62,415 nucleotides of DNA from Pseudoalteromonas shioyasakiensis (GCF_022398475.1 NZ_JAKEVM010000006.1:1-62415); one strand, 5' to 3'; positions 17,802-27,695 are shown, counted from the stretch's first letter. Notes: generated from the letters alone by a model not told the origin. Program-made: numbers and translations.

Positions 17802-20800
17802 TTAAATTTCTTCTAACGGCTTGTCTTTTGCTTGTTGTTCTAACTTGCTCTGCAAGTACTCAGGCGACTGGGTATTTCTAGCAAGTGCGCTGTATGCTGC
17901 AGGTACTACGAACAAGGTTAGTAAGGTTGCAACAATAACACCTGTAAATACCACCACACCAATTACCATGCGACTTTCTGCACCTGGGCCACTTGCAAGA
18001 ACTAGCGGTACCGAGCTCATCACTGTGGTCAGTGAAGTCATAATAATTGGGCGTAAACGTTGTGTCGCAGCTTGGCTAATCGCTTCGTTAAACTCAACGC
18101 CTTTATCGCGCAGCTGGTTGGCGAACTCAACAATCAAGATACCGTTTTTCGCACTTAAACCTATCAGCATTACGATACCAATTTGGCTGTAAATATTTAG
18201 AGTAAGTCCGGTGTACCACAAGCCAAATAACGCACCCACTAAACCAAGTGGCACAGTAAGCATGATCACAAATGGGTGAATAAAGCTTTCAAATTGTGCT
18301 GCAAGTACTAAGAAGGTCACAGTCAGTGCCAGTATGAATACATAGGTCATTGCCGATGCACCTTCATAGAACAGCTGCGATTCACCCTTGTAGTCGATTG
18401 CACCGTCGATGTCGTTTTCTTCTGCTGCCACTTGATTTAAGAAGTTAAGCGCTTCTTCTAGGGTATAACCATCTGCTAAGTTAGCACTTAACGTAATTGC
18501 GCGCATACGGTTATAACGGTTTAAACGCGATGCGGTGGCTTCTTCTTTTAAGCTAATTAAGCTATCAAGCGGTACTAATTCGCCACTACGTGATTTTAAA
18601 TAGATATTTGAGATATCAGTCGGGTTAGCAAAGTCTTCTTTGGTGCCTTTTAAAATCACATCGTATTCTTCACCACGATCGATAAAGGTCGTTACGCGGC
18701 GTTGCCCTAACATGGTTTCTAGCGTGCGACCCACATCCGATACAGAAACCCCTAAATCAGCGGCTTTGTTTTTATCAATGTTGATTAAAAACTGCGGGAA
18801 TGTTTCTTTGTAATCATGATCGATTCTTACCAAGCCTGGGTTTTTCTCAGCACGCTTAATAATACGGTCTCGCCAATCGGCTAGCTGGTCGTAATCGTTA
18901 CCTTGCAGTACAAATTCAATCGGACGAGATGAACCGCCGCCACCAATACCACGGCGCATAATGGCAAACGCACGCACATCGGTCACTTCAGTCATTTTAC
19001 CGCTGATTTCGTCCATTACTTCCCATGTAGAGCGCTTACGCTTATCCCAGTCAGCCATACCAATGATAGCAACACCACCTTGGCCTCCCCAGCCAGGTAC
19101 ACGAACAAGCACTCGGCTCAATTCACCAGACTCAGAGTAAGGCATTAAACGTTCTTCAATTTTTGCCATGTTTGCAGCGTTATTTTCATAACTTGCGCCC
19201 TCAGGGCCACTCATCATGATAAAGAAAGTACCGCGGTCTTCTTTTGGCGTAAGCTCTGAAGGCACTTTTTGAAACAGCATAAAGCTGGCAACACCAGCCA
19301 AAATCATAGTCAGTAGTAAGCTCCACTTACGACCCATATTTGAAGCCAGCGAGTTACGATAGGCATTTTCGATTTTGTTAAAGGTTCTATCCATCCACTG
19401 GCTAAACTTACTTTCTTTTTCTGAAGCTTTTAACACTTTAGAGCAAAGCGCCGGAGAAAGCGTTAACGCCGTAATACTCGAGAAGAACACCGCGGCGCTT
19501 ACTGCCATCGCAAATTCGGTAAAGAGGGCACCGATACGGCCATCCATAAACACCAGCGGTACGAATACCGCAATCAATACGAGGGTAGTGGCAATAATTG
19601 CAAAGCCAACTTCACGGGCACCACGGAACGCAGCAAGCAGTGGCGGCTCACCCAACTCTATACGACGATGAATATTCTCAAGCATTACAATCGCATCATC
19701 TACCACTAAACCGATAGCAAGCACGAGTGCCAGAAGAGTTAACAAGTTGATTGAGTAACCCATAGCCAGCAAGAACATAAAGCTGCCTACTAACGCCACT
19801 GGTACGGTTACAGCAGGTACTAGGGTTGCGCGGATATTGCCTAAAAATAGGTAAATAACCAAGACAACTAGCGCCATTGAAATCCCAAGGGTTCTATACA
19901 CTTCATCAATAGACTCTTTGATGAAAATTGATGAGTCATAGCTGTCTTGAATGGTGGTGCCTTCTGGCAGGTTACGCTTAATTTTTTCAAGCTCTGCGCG
20001 GGCATTATCAACCACGGTTAGGGTATTGGCTTTGGCTTGTTTTACAATACCCAAACCAATCATATTACGGCCATTACCACGGAATAAGCTTTCGTCGTCA
20101 GCAGCTTCTAAGTGAACATCAGCCACTTCACCTAAACGTACTAAATAGCCATCATTGCCACGTTTGATTACTAGGTTTCGAAAGTCTCGCTGATCTTTAT
20201 AACTACGCGCGGTACGTACTGTAAAATCACGGTCGATAGATTCGATTTCACCGGCAGGTAATTCAACGTTTTCAGTGCGTAAGGTGTTTTCAATATCGCT
20301 ACTGGTAATACCGCGTGCTGCCATCGCTTTACGGTTTAACCAGATTTTCATTGCGTATTTACGCTCGCCACCAACGCGTACGTTAGAGACACCATCAACA
20401 ACGGCTAATCGGTCAACAATAAAGCGCTGTGCGTAATCAGATAACTGCAATGAATCCATAGTGGTACTGTTTAGTACAAACCAGGCAATTGGGCTTTCAT
20501 CACTATTTGACTTAGAGACCTCTGGTGGGCGAACTTGCTCTGGTAAGCTATCAAGGGCACGGGCTACACGTTCGCGTACATCGTTTGATGCGGCATCGAT
20601 ATCGCGGCTGATATTAAACTCAATGGTGATATTTGAGCGACCATTTCGGCTTGATGAGTTAATACTTTTAATGCCTTCGATACCCGAAATGCGGTTTTCG
20701 AGTACTTGGGTGATTTTCGTTTCAATAATCTCTGCGCTGGCACCTGTGTAATCAGTGCTAACGCTGACAATCGGTGTTTCAATATCTGGGTATTCGCGCA

Positions 20801-20900
20801 GTGGCAGCATAGAAAATGCCACTAAACCAAAGGTAAGTAACAACAGGTTTATTACGATCGCAAAGACCGGGCGTTTAACACTAGTATCAGTAATTTTCAT
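17802..20900 (-). CDS. RND multidrug efflux permease
   Basis: A 1032-aa inner-membrane proton-driven exporter of the HAE1 group (AcrB/MexB relatives). It has the standard plan: a short N-terminal helix, a large periplasmic loop, a central bundle with the proton-relay pair in LVVDDAIVMLENIHRR near residue 400, a second periplasmic loop and a C-terminal bundle with GLSAKNGILIVEFA. It starts 2 bp after its adaptor gene, so they form an operon; no outer-membrane TolC-type gene is next to it. Substrates cannot be read from sequence. Confidence 0.95.
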   Translation of the reverse strand: MKITDTSVKRPVFAIVINLLLLTFGLVAFSMLPLREYPDIETPIVSVSTDYTGASAEIIETKITQVLENRISGIEGIKSINSSSRNGRSNITIEFNISRDIDAASNDVRERVARALDSLPEQVRPPEVSKSNSDESPIAWFVLNSTTMDSLQLSDYAQRFIVDRLAVVDGVSNVRVGGERKYAMKIWLNRKAMAARGITSSDIENTLRTENVELPAGEIESIDRDFTVRTARSYKDQRDFRNLVIKRGNDGYLVRLGEVADVHLEAADDESLFRGNGRNMIGLGIVKQAKANTLTVVDNARAELEKIKRNLPEGTTIQDSYDSSIFIKESIDEVYRTLGISMALVVLVIYLFLGNIRATLVPAVTVPVALVGSFMFLLAMGYSINLLTLLALVLAIGLVVDDAIVMLENIHRRIELGEPPLLAAFRGAREVGFAIIATTLVLIAVFVPLVFMDGRIGALFTEFAMAVSAAVFFSSITALTLSPALCSKVLKASEKESKFSQWMDRTFNKIENAYRNSLASNMGRKWSLLLTMILAGVASFMLFQKVPSELTPKEDRGTFFIMMSGPEGASYENNAANMAKIEERLMPYSESGELSRVLVRVPGWGGQGGVAIIGMADWDKRKRSTWEVMDEISGKMTEVTDVRAFAIMRRGIGGGGSSRPIEFVLQGNDYDQLADWRDRIIKRAEKNPGLVRIDHDYKETFPQFLINIDKNKAADLGVSVSDVGRTLETMLGQRRVTTFIDRGEEYDVILKGTKEDFANPTDISNIYLKSRSGELVPLDSLISLKEEATASRLNRYNRMRAITLSANLADGYTLEEALNFLNQVAAEENDIDGAIDYKGESQLFYEGASAMTYVFILALTVTFLVLAAQFESFIHPFVIMLTVPLGLVGALFGLWYTGLTLNIYSQIGIVMLIGLSAKNGILIVEFANQLRDKGVEFNEAISQAATQRLRPIIMTSLTTVMSSVPLVLASGPGAESRMVIGVVVFTGVIVATLLTLFVVPAAYSALARNTQSPEYLQSKLEQQAKDKPLEEI

Positions 20901-20902
20901 GT

Positions 20903-21958
20903 TTAGCCCTTGATACTTACTTTGCTGCCAGTACGGATTTTAATGATGCCTTCAGTCACGACTTGCTGACCATTTTCAAGGCCTTTATCAATAGCTACCC
21001 AGCCATTGTGACGACCCGCCACATGTACTTCGACTTTGTTAGCAACGCCATCTTCAATTTGGAACACGTAGTGTTTGTCTTGCTGAGGGATGACGGCTTT
21101 CTCTGGTACCATAAGCGCTTGGTTTGAACTTAACTCTAATGCGGTGTTTAACAGCATACCTGGGCGTAATAGGCCTTTTTCATTGATAAAGCTTGCTGTC
21201 ACTTCAACGCTACGAGTGACTGAATCGATACGCGAGCTAATATGCGTCACTTTACCGTTAAAGGTTTTATCTGGGTAAGCATCGTTTTGGGTCATCACTT
21301 TCATTCCTAGCTGTAACTGCGCTAGGTATTTTTCTGGTACTTTAAAGTCGACTTTAATGATGCTGATATCATCAAGGGTGGTGATGTTTGTAGTATTGCT
21401 AACATAAGTACCAATTGAAATTTCACGCTTACCAAGTAAGCCAGAAAAGGGGGCTTTAATCGTCATTTCGGCAAGTTTTGTTTTAGCGCTTTCAAGTTGT
21501 GCTTCGGTTGCGTCTACGCGTGATAGCTGCTCTTCTAGTAACGATTTAGCCGTAGCCTGTGAGCGAGATAGCTCAGTAAGGCGTTCAAGTTGACGGCGTT
21601 CTTCACGTAAATTAATGCTTAGCTCTTTCACTGCTAACTCTTCTTCTTGAGATTGCAATTGAACCAGTTTTTGACCTTTACTTACTAAGTCGCCATCATT
21701 GAAAAAGATATCGGTAACATAATCGCTTTGTGCACTGCGAATATAAATAGCTTGGTTAGCACGAGCACTACCAATTGCTTCTATTAGCACAGCATTTTCT
21801 TCGGCTGTAACAGTGTGCGCTGTCACTTGAGTTGCACGGTCGCCAAAGTTGCTTTGCTCACCTTGGCTTGAAGGTAAATACAAATAAATACATAACCCTA
21901 GTAAAAGGGTAATAATAAAAGGAAAAAGTGCTTTACCAGATTGTGTAGAATACATCAT
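20903..21958 (-). CDS. RND efflux periplasmic adaptor (membrane fusion protein)
   Basis: A 351-aa adaptor linking the RND pump to an outer-membrane channel. It has an N-terminal membrane anchor (about residues 11-29), a lipoyl half motif, a coiled-coil hairpin near residues 100-150 rich in Glu, Leu and Arg, the second lipoyl half with APFSGLLGKREISIGTYV, and a beta-barrel domain with RPGMLLNTALEL near 265. No lipobox is present, so it is anchored by a helix. It is the first gene of a two-gene operon. Confidence 0.94.
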   Translation of the reverse strand: MMYSTQSGKALFPFIITLLLGLCIYLYLPSSQGEQSNFGDRATQVTAHTVTAEENAVLIEAIGSARANQAIYIRSAQSDYVTDIFFNDGDLVSKGQKLVQLQSQEEELAVKELSINLREERRQLERLTELSRSQATAKSLLEEQLSRVDATEAQLESAKTKLAEMTIKAPFSGLLGKREISIGTYVSNTTNITTLDDISIIKVDFKVPEKYLAQLQLGMKVMTQNDAYPDKTFNGKVTHISSRIDSVTRSVEVTASFINEKGLLRPGMLLNTALELSSNQALMVPEKAVIPQQDKHYVFQIEDGVANKVEVHVAGRHNGWVAIDKGLENGQQVVTEGIIKIRTGSKVSIKG

Positions 21959-22105
21959 CGTGTTACCAGAAAATTAGTTGAGTGTAGTGTACAAAATTAG
22001 TACGTGCCCCGTATGTCAGGTATCTCATAAATTTGTGCATTTGGCGTAAAAGTTAAAAGTTCGGCTAGTTTGTTCCTTTATTGTGACTAAAAGAGAGGTT
22101 TTAGT

Positions 22106-22204
22106 ATGGGTAAAGAGCCAAAATGTAATTATTGTTTAACGCTTAGAAAGATAGTTTTGGTCACAATTGTGATGTTTATTTTTTACTTTTCTGTTTATGG
22201 ATAA
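22106..22204 (+). CDS. 32-aa CxxC single-pass membrane microprotein (predicted)
   Basis: A small frame, MGKEPKCNYCLTLRKIV followed by a hydrophobic helix (about residues 14-30), with a good AGAGAGG ribosome binding site 8 bases before the ATG. It has a Cys-x-x-Cys pair in a short cytoplasmic head, suggestive of metal or redox chemistry. It overlaps the start of the DUF2982-like gene by 8 bp, as coupled genes do. It is too short for routine gene calling. It may be a genuine microprotein or a translated leader for the next gene; conservation is unknown to me. Confidence 0.5.
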   Translation: MGKEPKCNYCLTLRKIVLVTIVMFIFYFSVYG

Positions 22205-22904
22205 GAAACCTCCTGCACTTAGAGTGCGCGCACAAGCATCCCGCCATGGTAGTGAGTTTTTAATTGTGGGCGGTATTGGGTTAATCATTATTATGCTAGT
22301 TAACCTATTGAGGCCCGGTGAAATTAGCATTGTTGAGATTTTTTTAGCCACAACCTGCATAGCGGCAATTTTTGTTGGCTTTTTAAAAACTCAAGAACCA
22401 TACTTTAGCCTAACATTTACTCAGAATTTACTTATTTATCATCATAAAGTTGGGAATTGGCAGCTAAATCATGCTAATTTTCATCATAGTGGTATACCAA
22501 AAGTGGAACAGGGCTTAGAATACCTTGAGTTAAATGCAGTTGGTATTAAACTCAATAACATAGATGAATTTTTAACACAGATTCACCCAAGAGTTGCCGG
22601 ACGATTACTAATGGAGCAGCGCCATTTATTTATGCAAGTTATTCAAAAGCATTGCAAAAATGGTGATTGCCCATCAAAATGGTTAATAGAAGAGACGGAC
22701 TACACTGCCCCAAGTGGTCAGCTTTACAAAGGATTGATTGCCATGTTTGCCAATCGTACGCAGCATTTAAGGCAGTTGACAGGATACGACTTATTATTGC
22801 CTGCCAATGTACTTGATGTTGATATTTGGCAATTTAGTGCTGATTTGAATCGTTGGAAACTGAATCCTAGTGAGTTTATAGAGACTCGCTTACTTAAAAA
22901 GTAA
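22197..22904 (+). CDS. DUF2982-like membrane-anchored protein
   Basis: A 235-aa protein with two adjacent hydrophobic segments near the N-terminus (about residues 21-39 and 44-61) and a soluble C-terminal part. It resembles proteins annotated as DUF2982 in Vibrio and Alteromonadales, but I assign that family from memory and cannot verify it. A KHCKNGDCPSKW segment near residue 150 has two cysteines. The ATG overlaps the 32-aa frame upstream. Function is unknown. Confidence 0.7.
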   Translation: MDKKPPALRVRAQASRHGSEFLIVGGIGLIIIMLVNLLRPGEISIVEIFLATTCIAAIFVGFLKTQEPYFSLTFTQNLLIYHHKVGNWQLNHANFHHSGIPKVEQGLEYLELNAVGIKLNNIDEFLTQIHPRVAGRLLMEQRHLFMQVIQKHCKNGDCPSKWLIEETDYTAPSGQLYKGLIAMFANRTQHLRQLTGYDLLLPANVLDVDIWQFSADLNRWKLNPSEFIETRLLKK

Positions 22905-22937
22905 GCTATAGGTGGCAGTAAGTAGTAGGAAAAGGCT

Positions 22938-23270
22938 ATGAGTCAAGAACGTTCTTTTATTAAAAGCGGTCGAAACACAATTATACATAAAGATAAAAAA
23001 CTCGACTTAGTGGTTGTGAATGGTGAGAACCATCCACGCATTAAAGTTACTCAAAACGGTTTAGAGCCGTTTAAAGAAGATCTGCCAAAAAACCGTCGTG
23101 AAGCCAAAGAACGCTACTTAGAGATGGTGTATGTATCAAGCCCAGATGTATTTGCAGAAGAAAAACGTTTGTTGTTTATTCAAGCCCTTGATGGCAGAGA
23201 GTACAAAGTTGATTACAGTAAAATAGGCACTAAGCTCTTCGTACGTATTCACCAAGATAGTTATTTATAA
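22938..23270 (+). CDS. hypothetical protein, 110 aa
   Basis: I do not recognise this protein. It is soluble and charged, with no signal peptide. Notable segments are DLVVVNGENHPRIKVTQNG, a charged helix KNRREAKERYLEMVYV in the middle, and a compact C-terminal beta-rich part (GREYKVDYSKIGTKLFVRIHQ). It follows the DUF2982-like gene after 33 bp and is probably in the same transcript. Confidence 0.7.
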   Translation: MSQERSFIKSGRNTIIHKDKKLDLVVVNGENHPRIKVTQNGLEPFKEDLPKNRREAKERYLEMVYVSSPDVFAEEKRLLFIQALDGREYKVDYSKIGTKLFVRIHQDSYL

Positions 23271-23353
23271 TTCCTAGTCTGGCACTTTAATTGCTTGTTA
23301 TTAGCTTATTTGGCAGTCGGCCATGACCGACTTTGCATTTTAAGGTGGTAAAC

Positions 23354-25030
23354 ATGAGATTAGTGCCTCTTACCCTAGTTGCATTAACGACATTAACAGC
23401 CTGTGGCGGCGGTGGTGGTTCGAGTGATTCGAACCCAGTCGCAGCAACAGTTAATGCAGGCTCAGATCAGCAAATTATTGAAAAAAGTGAATTTACTGTC
23501 TCTGCCCAAGGCTCCCCAGCTGATGGCACCTTTACTTGGGAGCGAGTCAGTGGCCCCGCACTAGAAGGTTTTCCTGCAGAGGGCGCAGAACAAACCATTA
23601 CCGCGCCTGATATTAAACTCGACTCTGAACTTGTTTTAAAAGTGAATTATCAAACCGATGGGCAACTTGTTTCCGATCAGGTCAGTATTTTTATTACATC
23701 AAATAATCAACTGCCTGTTGCAGTGATCACGCAAACAGCTCCAGAAGAATTGCCATCACAATATAATGATGTGATCACATTAAGTGGCGAGGAGTCTGCT
23801 GATATTGATGAAAATGGCTCAGTTGACAGTTACTTGTGGACTCAACTTGATGGCCCAGATTTAACGGCTGACAGTTACAACAATCAAACCATTAGCTTCA
23901 CTCACCCACTACTTGAATCAAATACAGCGATGACATGGCGTTTAACTGTAACGGATGATGAAGGTGGCTCAGCAAGCACTGAAGCATCGTTTACCTTAAA
24001 CAAAACCGTTGAGGTAATTATTGCGGATGCAGGTGAAGATCAGCAGGTTATTGAGTTTGATACCGTAACCCTTGATGCCAGCAATAGTGAAATTGTGACG
24101 GCAACAAAGTCATGTTTTTGGGAACAATTAACAGGCGAAACTGTGACCTTGGCAAACCAGAACCAGTGTACCACGACGTTTGTAGCCCCAGATGTTGATA
24201 CCGATTCAGAGCTGAGTTTTGAAGTTACCGTGACTGACAGTAAATCGCGAAGCGACACAGATACTGTGATAATTGATATTAGCCCAAAACCACTTGGTTT
24301 AATTAACGATACAGGCATGAGTGATTGCTATAACAACTCACAAAAAATAAATTGTGACAGCGAAGACTTCCCAAGCCAAGACGCCGATGTAGGTCGTGAT
24401 AGTGTCGCAAACCAACTAGATAAAGTAGGTCAGGGCGACTTAGCGTTTGATTTTACTAAAATGAATGAATTTGCCGACGAACTCCCTGATGATGCTACCA
24501 GCTTTAGTTGTGTTCGAGATAATGTGACGGGCCTTATTTGGGAAGTAAAAGAAGCCAGTTCAACATTACCACCGTCGACAGCTGATCGTGCAGCAACAAA
24601 CCATTATACCTGGTATTTAAATGGTTCAAGTGGTGTGCAAACGGGTAGTGTGCAAGGGGCTGCCGGCTCTACTTGCCCAAGCACCAGTGACTGTGGCCTG
24701 CAAACTTACATTAATGATGTGAACAGCAGCGATTTTTGCGGTGGTACAAATTGGCGTGTGCCAACTTACACCGAATTATTAGGGTTATTAGATTATGCCA
24801 AGCAAGGTGAGCCTACATTGCTTAATAGTGATTTCTTCCCTAATCAACCAAGTGATACTCAGCTAAGCAGTGATAGTAGCTCATTCATGCCTTATTGGAC
24901 TTCACAAACAGCGGCAGATGGTACGAGTTTATCGCAAGCTTATATTATCGATATGAGTAGTGCTAATGACTTAGCATATCCAAAAAGTAATACCGCCTTT
25001 GTGCGCTTAGTTAGAACGCCGGGAGAGTAA
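23354..25030 (+). CDS. lipoprotein with Ig/PKD-like repeats and a DUF1566 domain
   Basis: A 558-aa secreted lipoprotein. I chose the ATG at 23354 because it has a ribosome binding site (AAGGTGG) and starts the signal peptide; the lipobox LTAC puts the lipid on Cys17, followed by a glycine-serine linker. Residues about 30-320 hold three Ig/PKD-like repeats (AGSDQQIIE, SGEESADIDENGSVDSYLWTQ, AGEDQQVIEFDTVTLDAS). The C-terminal part is a DUF1566 (Lcl-like) domain with TGLIWEVK, NWRVPTYTELLGLLDY and AFVRLVR. Four or more cysteines are in the C-terminal half. It probably sits on the cell surface and binds something; the ligand is unknown. The next gene repeats the DUF1566 fold. Confidence 0.85.
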   Translation: MRLVPLTLVALTTLTACGGGGGSSDSNPVAATVNAGSDQQIIEKSEFTVSAQGSPADGTFTWERVSGPALEGFPAEGAEQTITAPDIKLDSELVLKVNYQTDGQLVSDQVSIFITSNNQLPVAVITQTAPEELPSQYNDVITLSGEESADIDENGSVDSYLWTQLDGPDLTADSYNNQTISFTHPLLESNTAMTWRLTVTDDEGGSASTEASFTLNKTVEVIIADAGEDQQVIEFDTVTLDASNSEIVTATKSCFWEQLTGETVTLANQNQCTTTFVAPDVDTDSELSFEVTVTDSKSRSDTDTVIIDISPKPLGLINDTGMSDCYNNSQKINCDSEDFPSQDADVGRDSVANQLDKVGQGDLAFDFTKMNEFADELPDDATSFSCVRDNVTGLIWEVKEASSTLPPSTADRAATNHYTWYLNGSSGVQTGSVQGAAGSTCPSTSDCGLQTYINDVNSSDFCGGTNWRVPTYTELLGLLDYAKQGEPTLLNSDFFPNQPSDTQLSSDSSSFMPYWTSQTAADGTSLSQAYIIDMSSANDLAYPKSNTAFVRLVRTPGE

Positions 25031-25033
25031 AAT

Positions 25034-25555
25034 ATGCGAAAGTTACCTTTAATCACAGTAGTTACCGGTATTGCTCTGCAATCGGGTTTTGCTGCTGCGC
25101 AAGTATGTTACAGCGCCGTCAATGAGACGACCCCTGATAGCCGTTTTGTAATTAACGAAGATGGCACTGTGAGTGATAGCGAAACGGGTCTTATGTGGCA
25201 ACGTTGTACGTTTGGTCAAAGTTATGATAGTGACACGGATACTTGCGAGGGCACGAGCCAGCAGCTTACATGGGGCGAAGCTTTACGCGGGGCTGAAAAT
25301 GCAACCTTTGCTGATTACAGTGATTGGCATGTGCCAAATGTTAAAGAATTAGCAAGTATTTTAGAGCATAGTTGTGTGCAGCCTAGTATTAACGAAAACG
25401 CATTTTTATCGACTAAGCTGCAAAACTACTGGAGTAGCACTTCAGGGATCAGTCGCACTGATCTAGCTTGGGTGTATCAATTTGATAAAGGCATCAACAG
25501 CCTTCACGCAAAAACGTCCGATGTTTATTTGCGTTTAGTGCGCTACGAAAAGTAG
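25034..25555 (+). CDS. secreted DUF1566 protein
   Basis: A 173-aa protein with a cleavable signal peptide (about residues 1-22, ending AAAQ) and a single DUF1566 domain: SETGLMWQRCTFG, WGEALRGAE, DWHVPNVKELASILE, YWSSTSG and VYLRLVRYEK. It starts 4 bp after the larger DUF1566 lipoprotein, so they are co-transcribed. Six or so cysteines suggest disulfides outside the cytoplasm. Its end overlaps the convergent cca gene by 13 bp, and its terminator lies inside cca. Confidence 0.88.
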   Translation: MRKLPLITVVTGIALQSGFAAAQVCYSAVNETTPDSRFVINEDGTVSDSETGLMWQRCTFGQSYDSDTDTCEGTSQQLTWGEALRGAENATFADYSDWHVPNVKELASILEHSCVQPSINENAFLSTKLQNYWSSTSGISRTDLAWVYQFDKGINSLHAKTSDVYLRLVRYEK

Positions 25556-26652
25556 CCTTTAATAATCTCTAACCGCGCTTGCTCAAGCGCGGTTTTTATT
25601 TCTGCGCCTTTAATACCTTGTGCAATAAACTGTTGCGGGTTGACAGCTCGTGCTTGCGTGGCTGCATTTACTAAAGAGTCATAGCTGGCTACTGGCTGTT
25701 GCTGGCTTATCTCTAACACCTTTAATACTTGCTCAAAACGTTCAGGACGACGCCATAAATCAAGTTGGTTAAAGCAAGCAAAAACGGCCTCGCTAGATGG
25801 TTTTTCTGCACTTAACGTTGTTTGGTGTGTTTGGCTAAATAGCGCTAAATCGCGCACTTCATTAGGTATGCGTATCTTACTAGCCATCGCTTTTATCTCG
25901 TCGCTTGAAAGCGCTAAGGTAACTTGGCTAAATAATAACGCAGTGTCACTAACTTGCAGTTTATTCGCATAGGCAAAGCGAGCTTGTAAAGTATGGTAAA
26001 GCTCATCACACCATTTACTTTCAAGCTCAGAGCTAATTACATGCAGGCCGCCAATGCTGGCAAGTACATTTAAAAACTCGCAAAATGCGCCATCGCTTAG
26101 AGATTTTTCGCATTCTAACCAAACGCGTTCAGCTGTTAGTGTGTTTAGCTCTTTGGCTTTGACCATATCAATTAAAAGCGCCTTGGTTTCTGGCGCAATA
26201 GTAAAGCCGAGGTAATGGTAACGAGCAGCAAAACGGGCTACGCGTAATATGCGTAGAGGGTCTTCACTAAAGGCATCGGAGACATGACGTAACACACGAT
26301 TCTCAAGGTCTTGTTGGCCAGAAAAAGGGTCAACTAAGCTGCCATCTTGAGCTTGAGCAATGGCATTTACGGTGAGATCTCGACGAATTAAGTCTTGCTC
26401 TAATGTGACATCTGGCGTGAAATCACAAATGAAGCCGGTGTAACCTTGGCCTTGCTTTCGCTCGGTGCGCGCTAGCGCATATTCTTCTTTACTTTGTGGG
26501 TGTAAAAATACCGGAAAATCTTTACCAACTTGTTGATAGCCTTGGCTGATCAGTTGCTCAGGCGTTGCACCAACTACCACATAGTCGCGCTCTTTAACGT
26601 CACGACCAAGTAGGGCGTCTCTAACTGCGCCACCGACTAAATAAACCTGCAT
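25543..26652 (-). CDS. cca: CCA-adding tRNA nucleotidyltransferase
   Basis: This enzyme builds or repairs the CCA end of tRNA. The 369-aa protein has the class II signature YLVGGAVRDALLGRDVKERDYVV (in two parts, residues 4-16 and 17-27), followed by RRDLTVNAIAQ near residue 110 and DPLRILRVARFAARY near 155. There is no C-terminal HD phosphohydrolase domain, so it is the short form. The 3' end overlaps the convergent DUF1566 gene and contains that gene's terminator. Confidence 0.95.
   Translation of the reverse strand: MQVYLVGGAVRDALLGRDVKERDYVVVGATPEQLISQGYQQVGKDFPVFLHPQSKEEYALARTERKQGQGYTGFICDFTPDVTLEQDLIRRDLTVNAIAQAQDGSLVDPFSGQQDLENRVLRHVSDAFSEDPLRILRVARFAARYHYLGFTIAPETKALLIDMVKAKELNTLTAERVWLECEKSLSDGAFCEFLNVLASIGGLHVISSELESKWCDELYHTLQARFAYANKLQVSDTALLFSQVTLALSSDEIKAMASKIRIPNEVRDLALFSQTHQTTLSAEKPSSEAVFACFNQLDLWRRPERFEQVLKVLEISQQQPVASYDSLVNAATQARAVNPQQFIAQGIKGAEIKTALEQARLEIIKGYFS
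25571..25600 (+). terminator. terminator of the DUF1566 pair, inside the cca coding region
   Basis: A 10-bp stem AACCGCGCTT / AAGCGCGGTT with loop GCTC is followed by five T and lies 16 bp after the DUF1566 stop. It is located within the last codons of cca on the other strand. Confidence 0.85.
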
Positions 26653-26777
26653 AAAACACCTATAATTTTGCCTTTTCGCTATTTTACGTTATTTAGCCAA
26701 TAAAATGTAAACAAGGTTTTAAGTAGCGATGTTTTTTGCCATTATAGACCGTGATTTTAAACGCAAGGAATAACACG

Positions 26778-27695
26778 GTGTATTTAAGCTATTTTGGCTT
26801 GTCAGAAAAACCCTTTTCGATTGCCCCAAATCCTGAGTATTTATTTCTTAGTGAGCGCCATAAAGAGGCGTTAGCGCACCTTACCTATGGATTAGGTGAA
26901 GCGGGTGGCTTCGTTTTGTTAACAGGCGAAGTGGGTACAGGTAAAACAACACTAACAAGAAGTCTGCAAGAGCAGTTACCTGAAAACACCCAAGTGGCAC
27001 AAATTCATAATCCGGCTTTGTCACAGCTTGAACTGCTTGCCAGTATTTGTGATGAATTAAAGATTGAGTACGACGGTACTAATGCGACTCTGAAGACCCT
27101 AACTGATGTGATTAAAAAGCACCTTGAGGCAAACAATCAAGCGGGCGGTCACACCATCTTAATTATTGATGAAGCACAATTACTCGCACCTGATGTGCTA
27201 GAGCAGCTGCGCTTGTTAACCAATATCGAAACAGATCATAAAAAGCTGCTGCAAATTGTATTAGTAGGGCAACCTGAGCTTCAAGAACTACTAAAACGCA
27301 CTGAATTAAGACAACTTGCCCAGCGTATTACTGCGCGTTATCACTTATTACCACTCACTGAAGGACAAGTGTTTGCCTATGTTAAGCACCGTTTATTTAA
27401 AGCGGGCACAGAGCAAGCATTGTTCTCAGGGGATGCGTTAAAAGCGATTTATCAGGTTACTCAAGGCGTACCAAGATTGATCAATTTATTATGTGAGCGC
27501 TGTTTAGTGGGAGCTTTTTCACAGCAAAAATTGAGTATCGACAGCGAGCTTGTGATGCGCTCAGCCGCAGAAGCACTGCCGCCAACCAGCACTCCTGTTG
27601 CTGTAGCAAATAAAGAGCCGAGTTATGTTTGGCTTTACCCAGTTTCATTTTTAGCCGTATTAGGAATGGGTATTGGTTTATCCTACCTAATATAA
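26778..27695 (+). CDS. gspA: GspA/ExeA-like AAA ATPase
   Basis: A 305-aa inner-membrane ATPase of the ExeA/GspA type. I favour the GTG at 26778, which has an AAGGAA site and gives the family start MYLSYFGLSEKPFSIAP; the ATG at 26751 lacks a ribosome binding site. Walker A is GEVGTGKTT near residue 50, and Walker B is LIIDEAQ near 130. The C-terminus has a membrane segment. Paired with the GspB-like gene 13 bp downstream, it is expected to help assemble the type II secretion secretin through the cell wall. The related MshM of MSHA pili is an alternative. Confidence 0.88.
   Translation: MYLSYFGLSEKPFSIAPNPEYLFLSERHKEALAHLTYGLGEAGGFVLLTGEVGTGKTTLTRSLQEQLPENTQVAQIHNPALSQLELLASICDELKIEYDGTNATLKTLTDVIKKHLEANNQAGGHTILIIDEAQLLAPDVLEQLRLLTNIETDHKKLLQIVLVGQPELQELLKRTELRQLAQRITARYHLLPLTEGQVFAYVKHRLFKAGTEQALFSGDALKAIYQVTQGVPRLINLLCERCLVGAFSQQKLSIDSELVMRSAAEALPPTSTPVAVANKEPSYVWLYPVSFLAVLGMGIGLSYLI

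Noticed and set aside
20461..20751. Plus-strand open frame inside the RND permease gene
   Set aside because: Shadow frame antisense to conserved periplasmic-domain codons.
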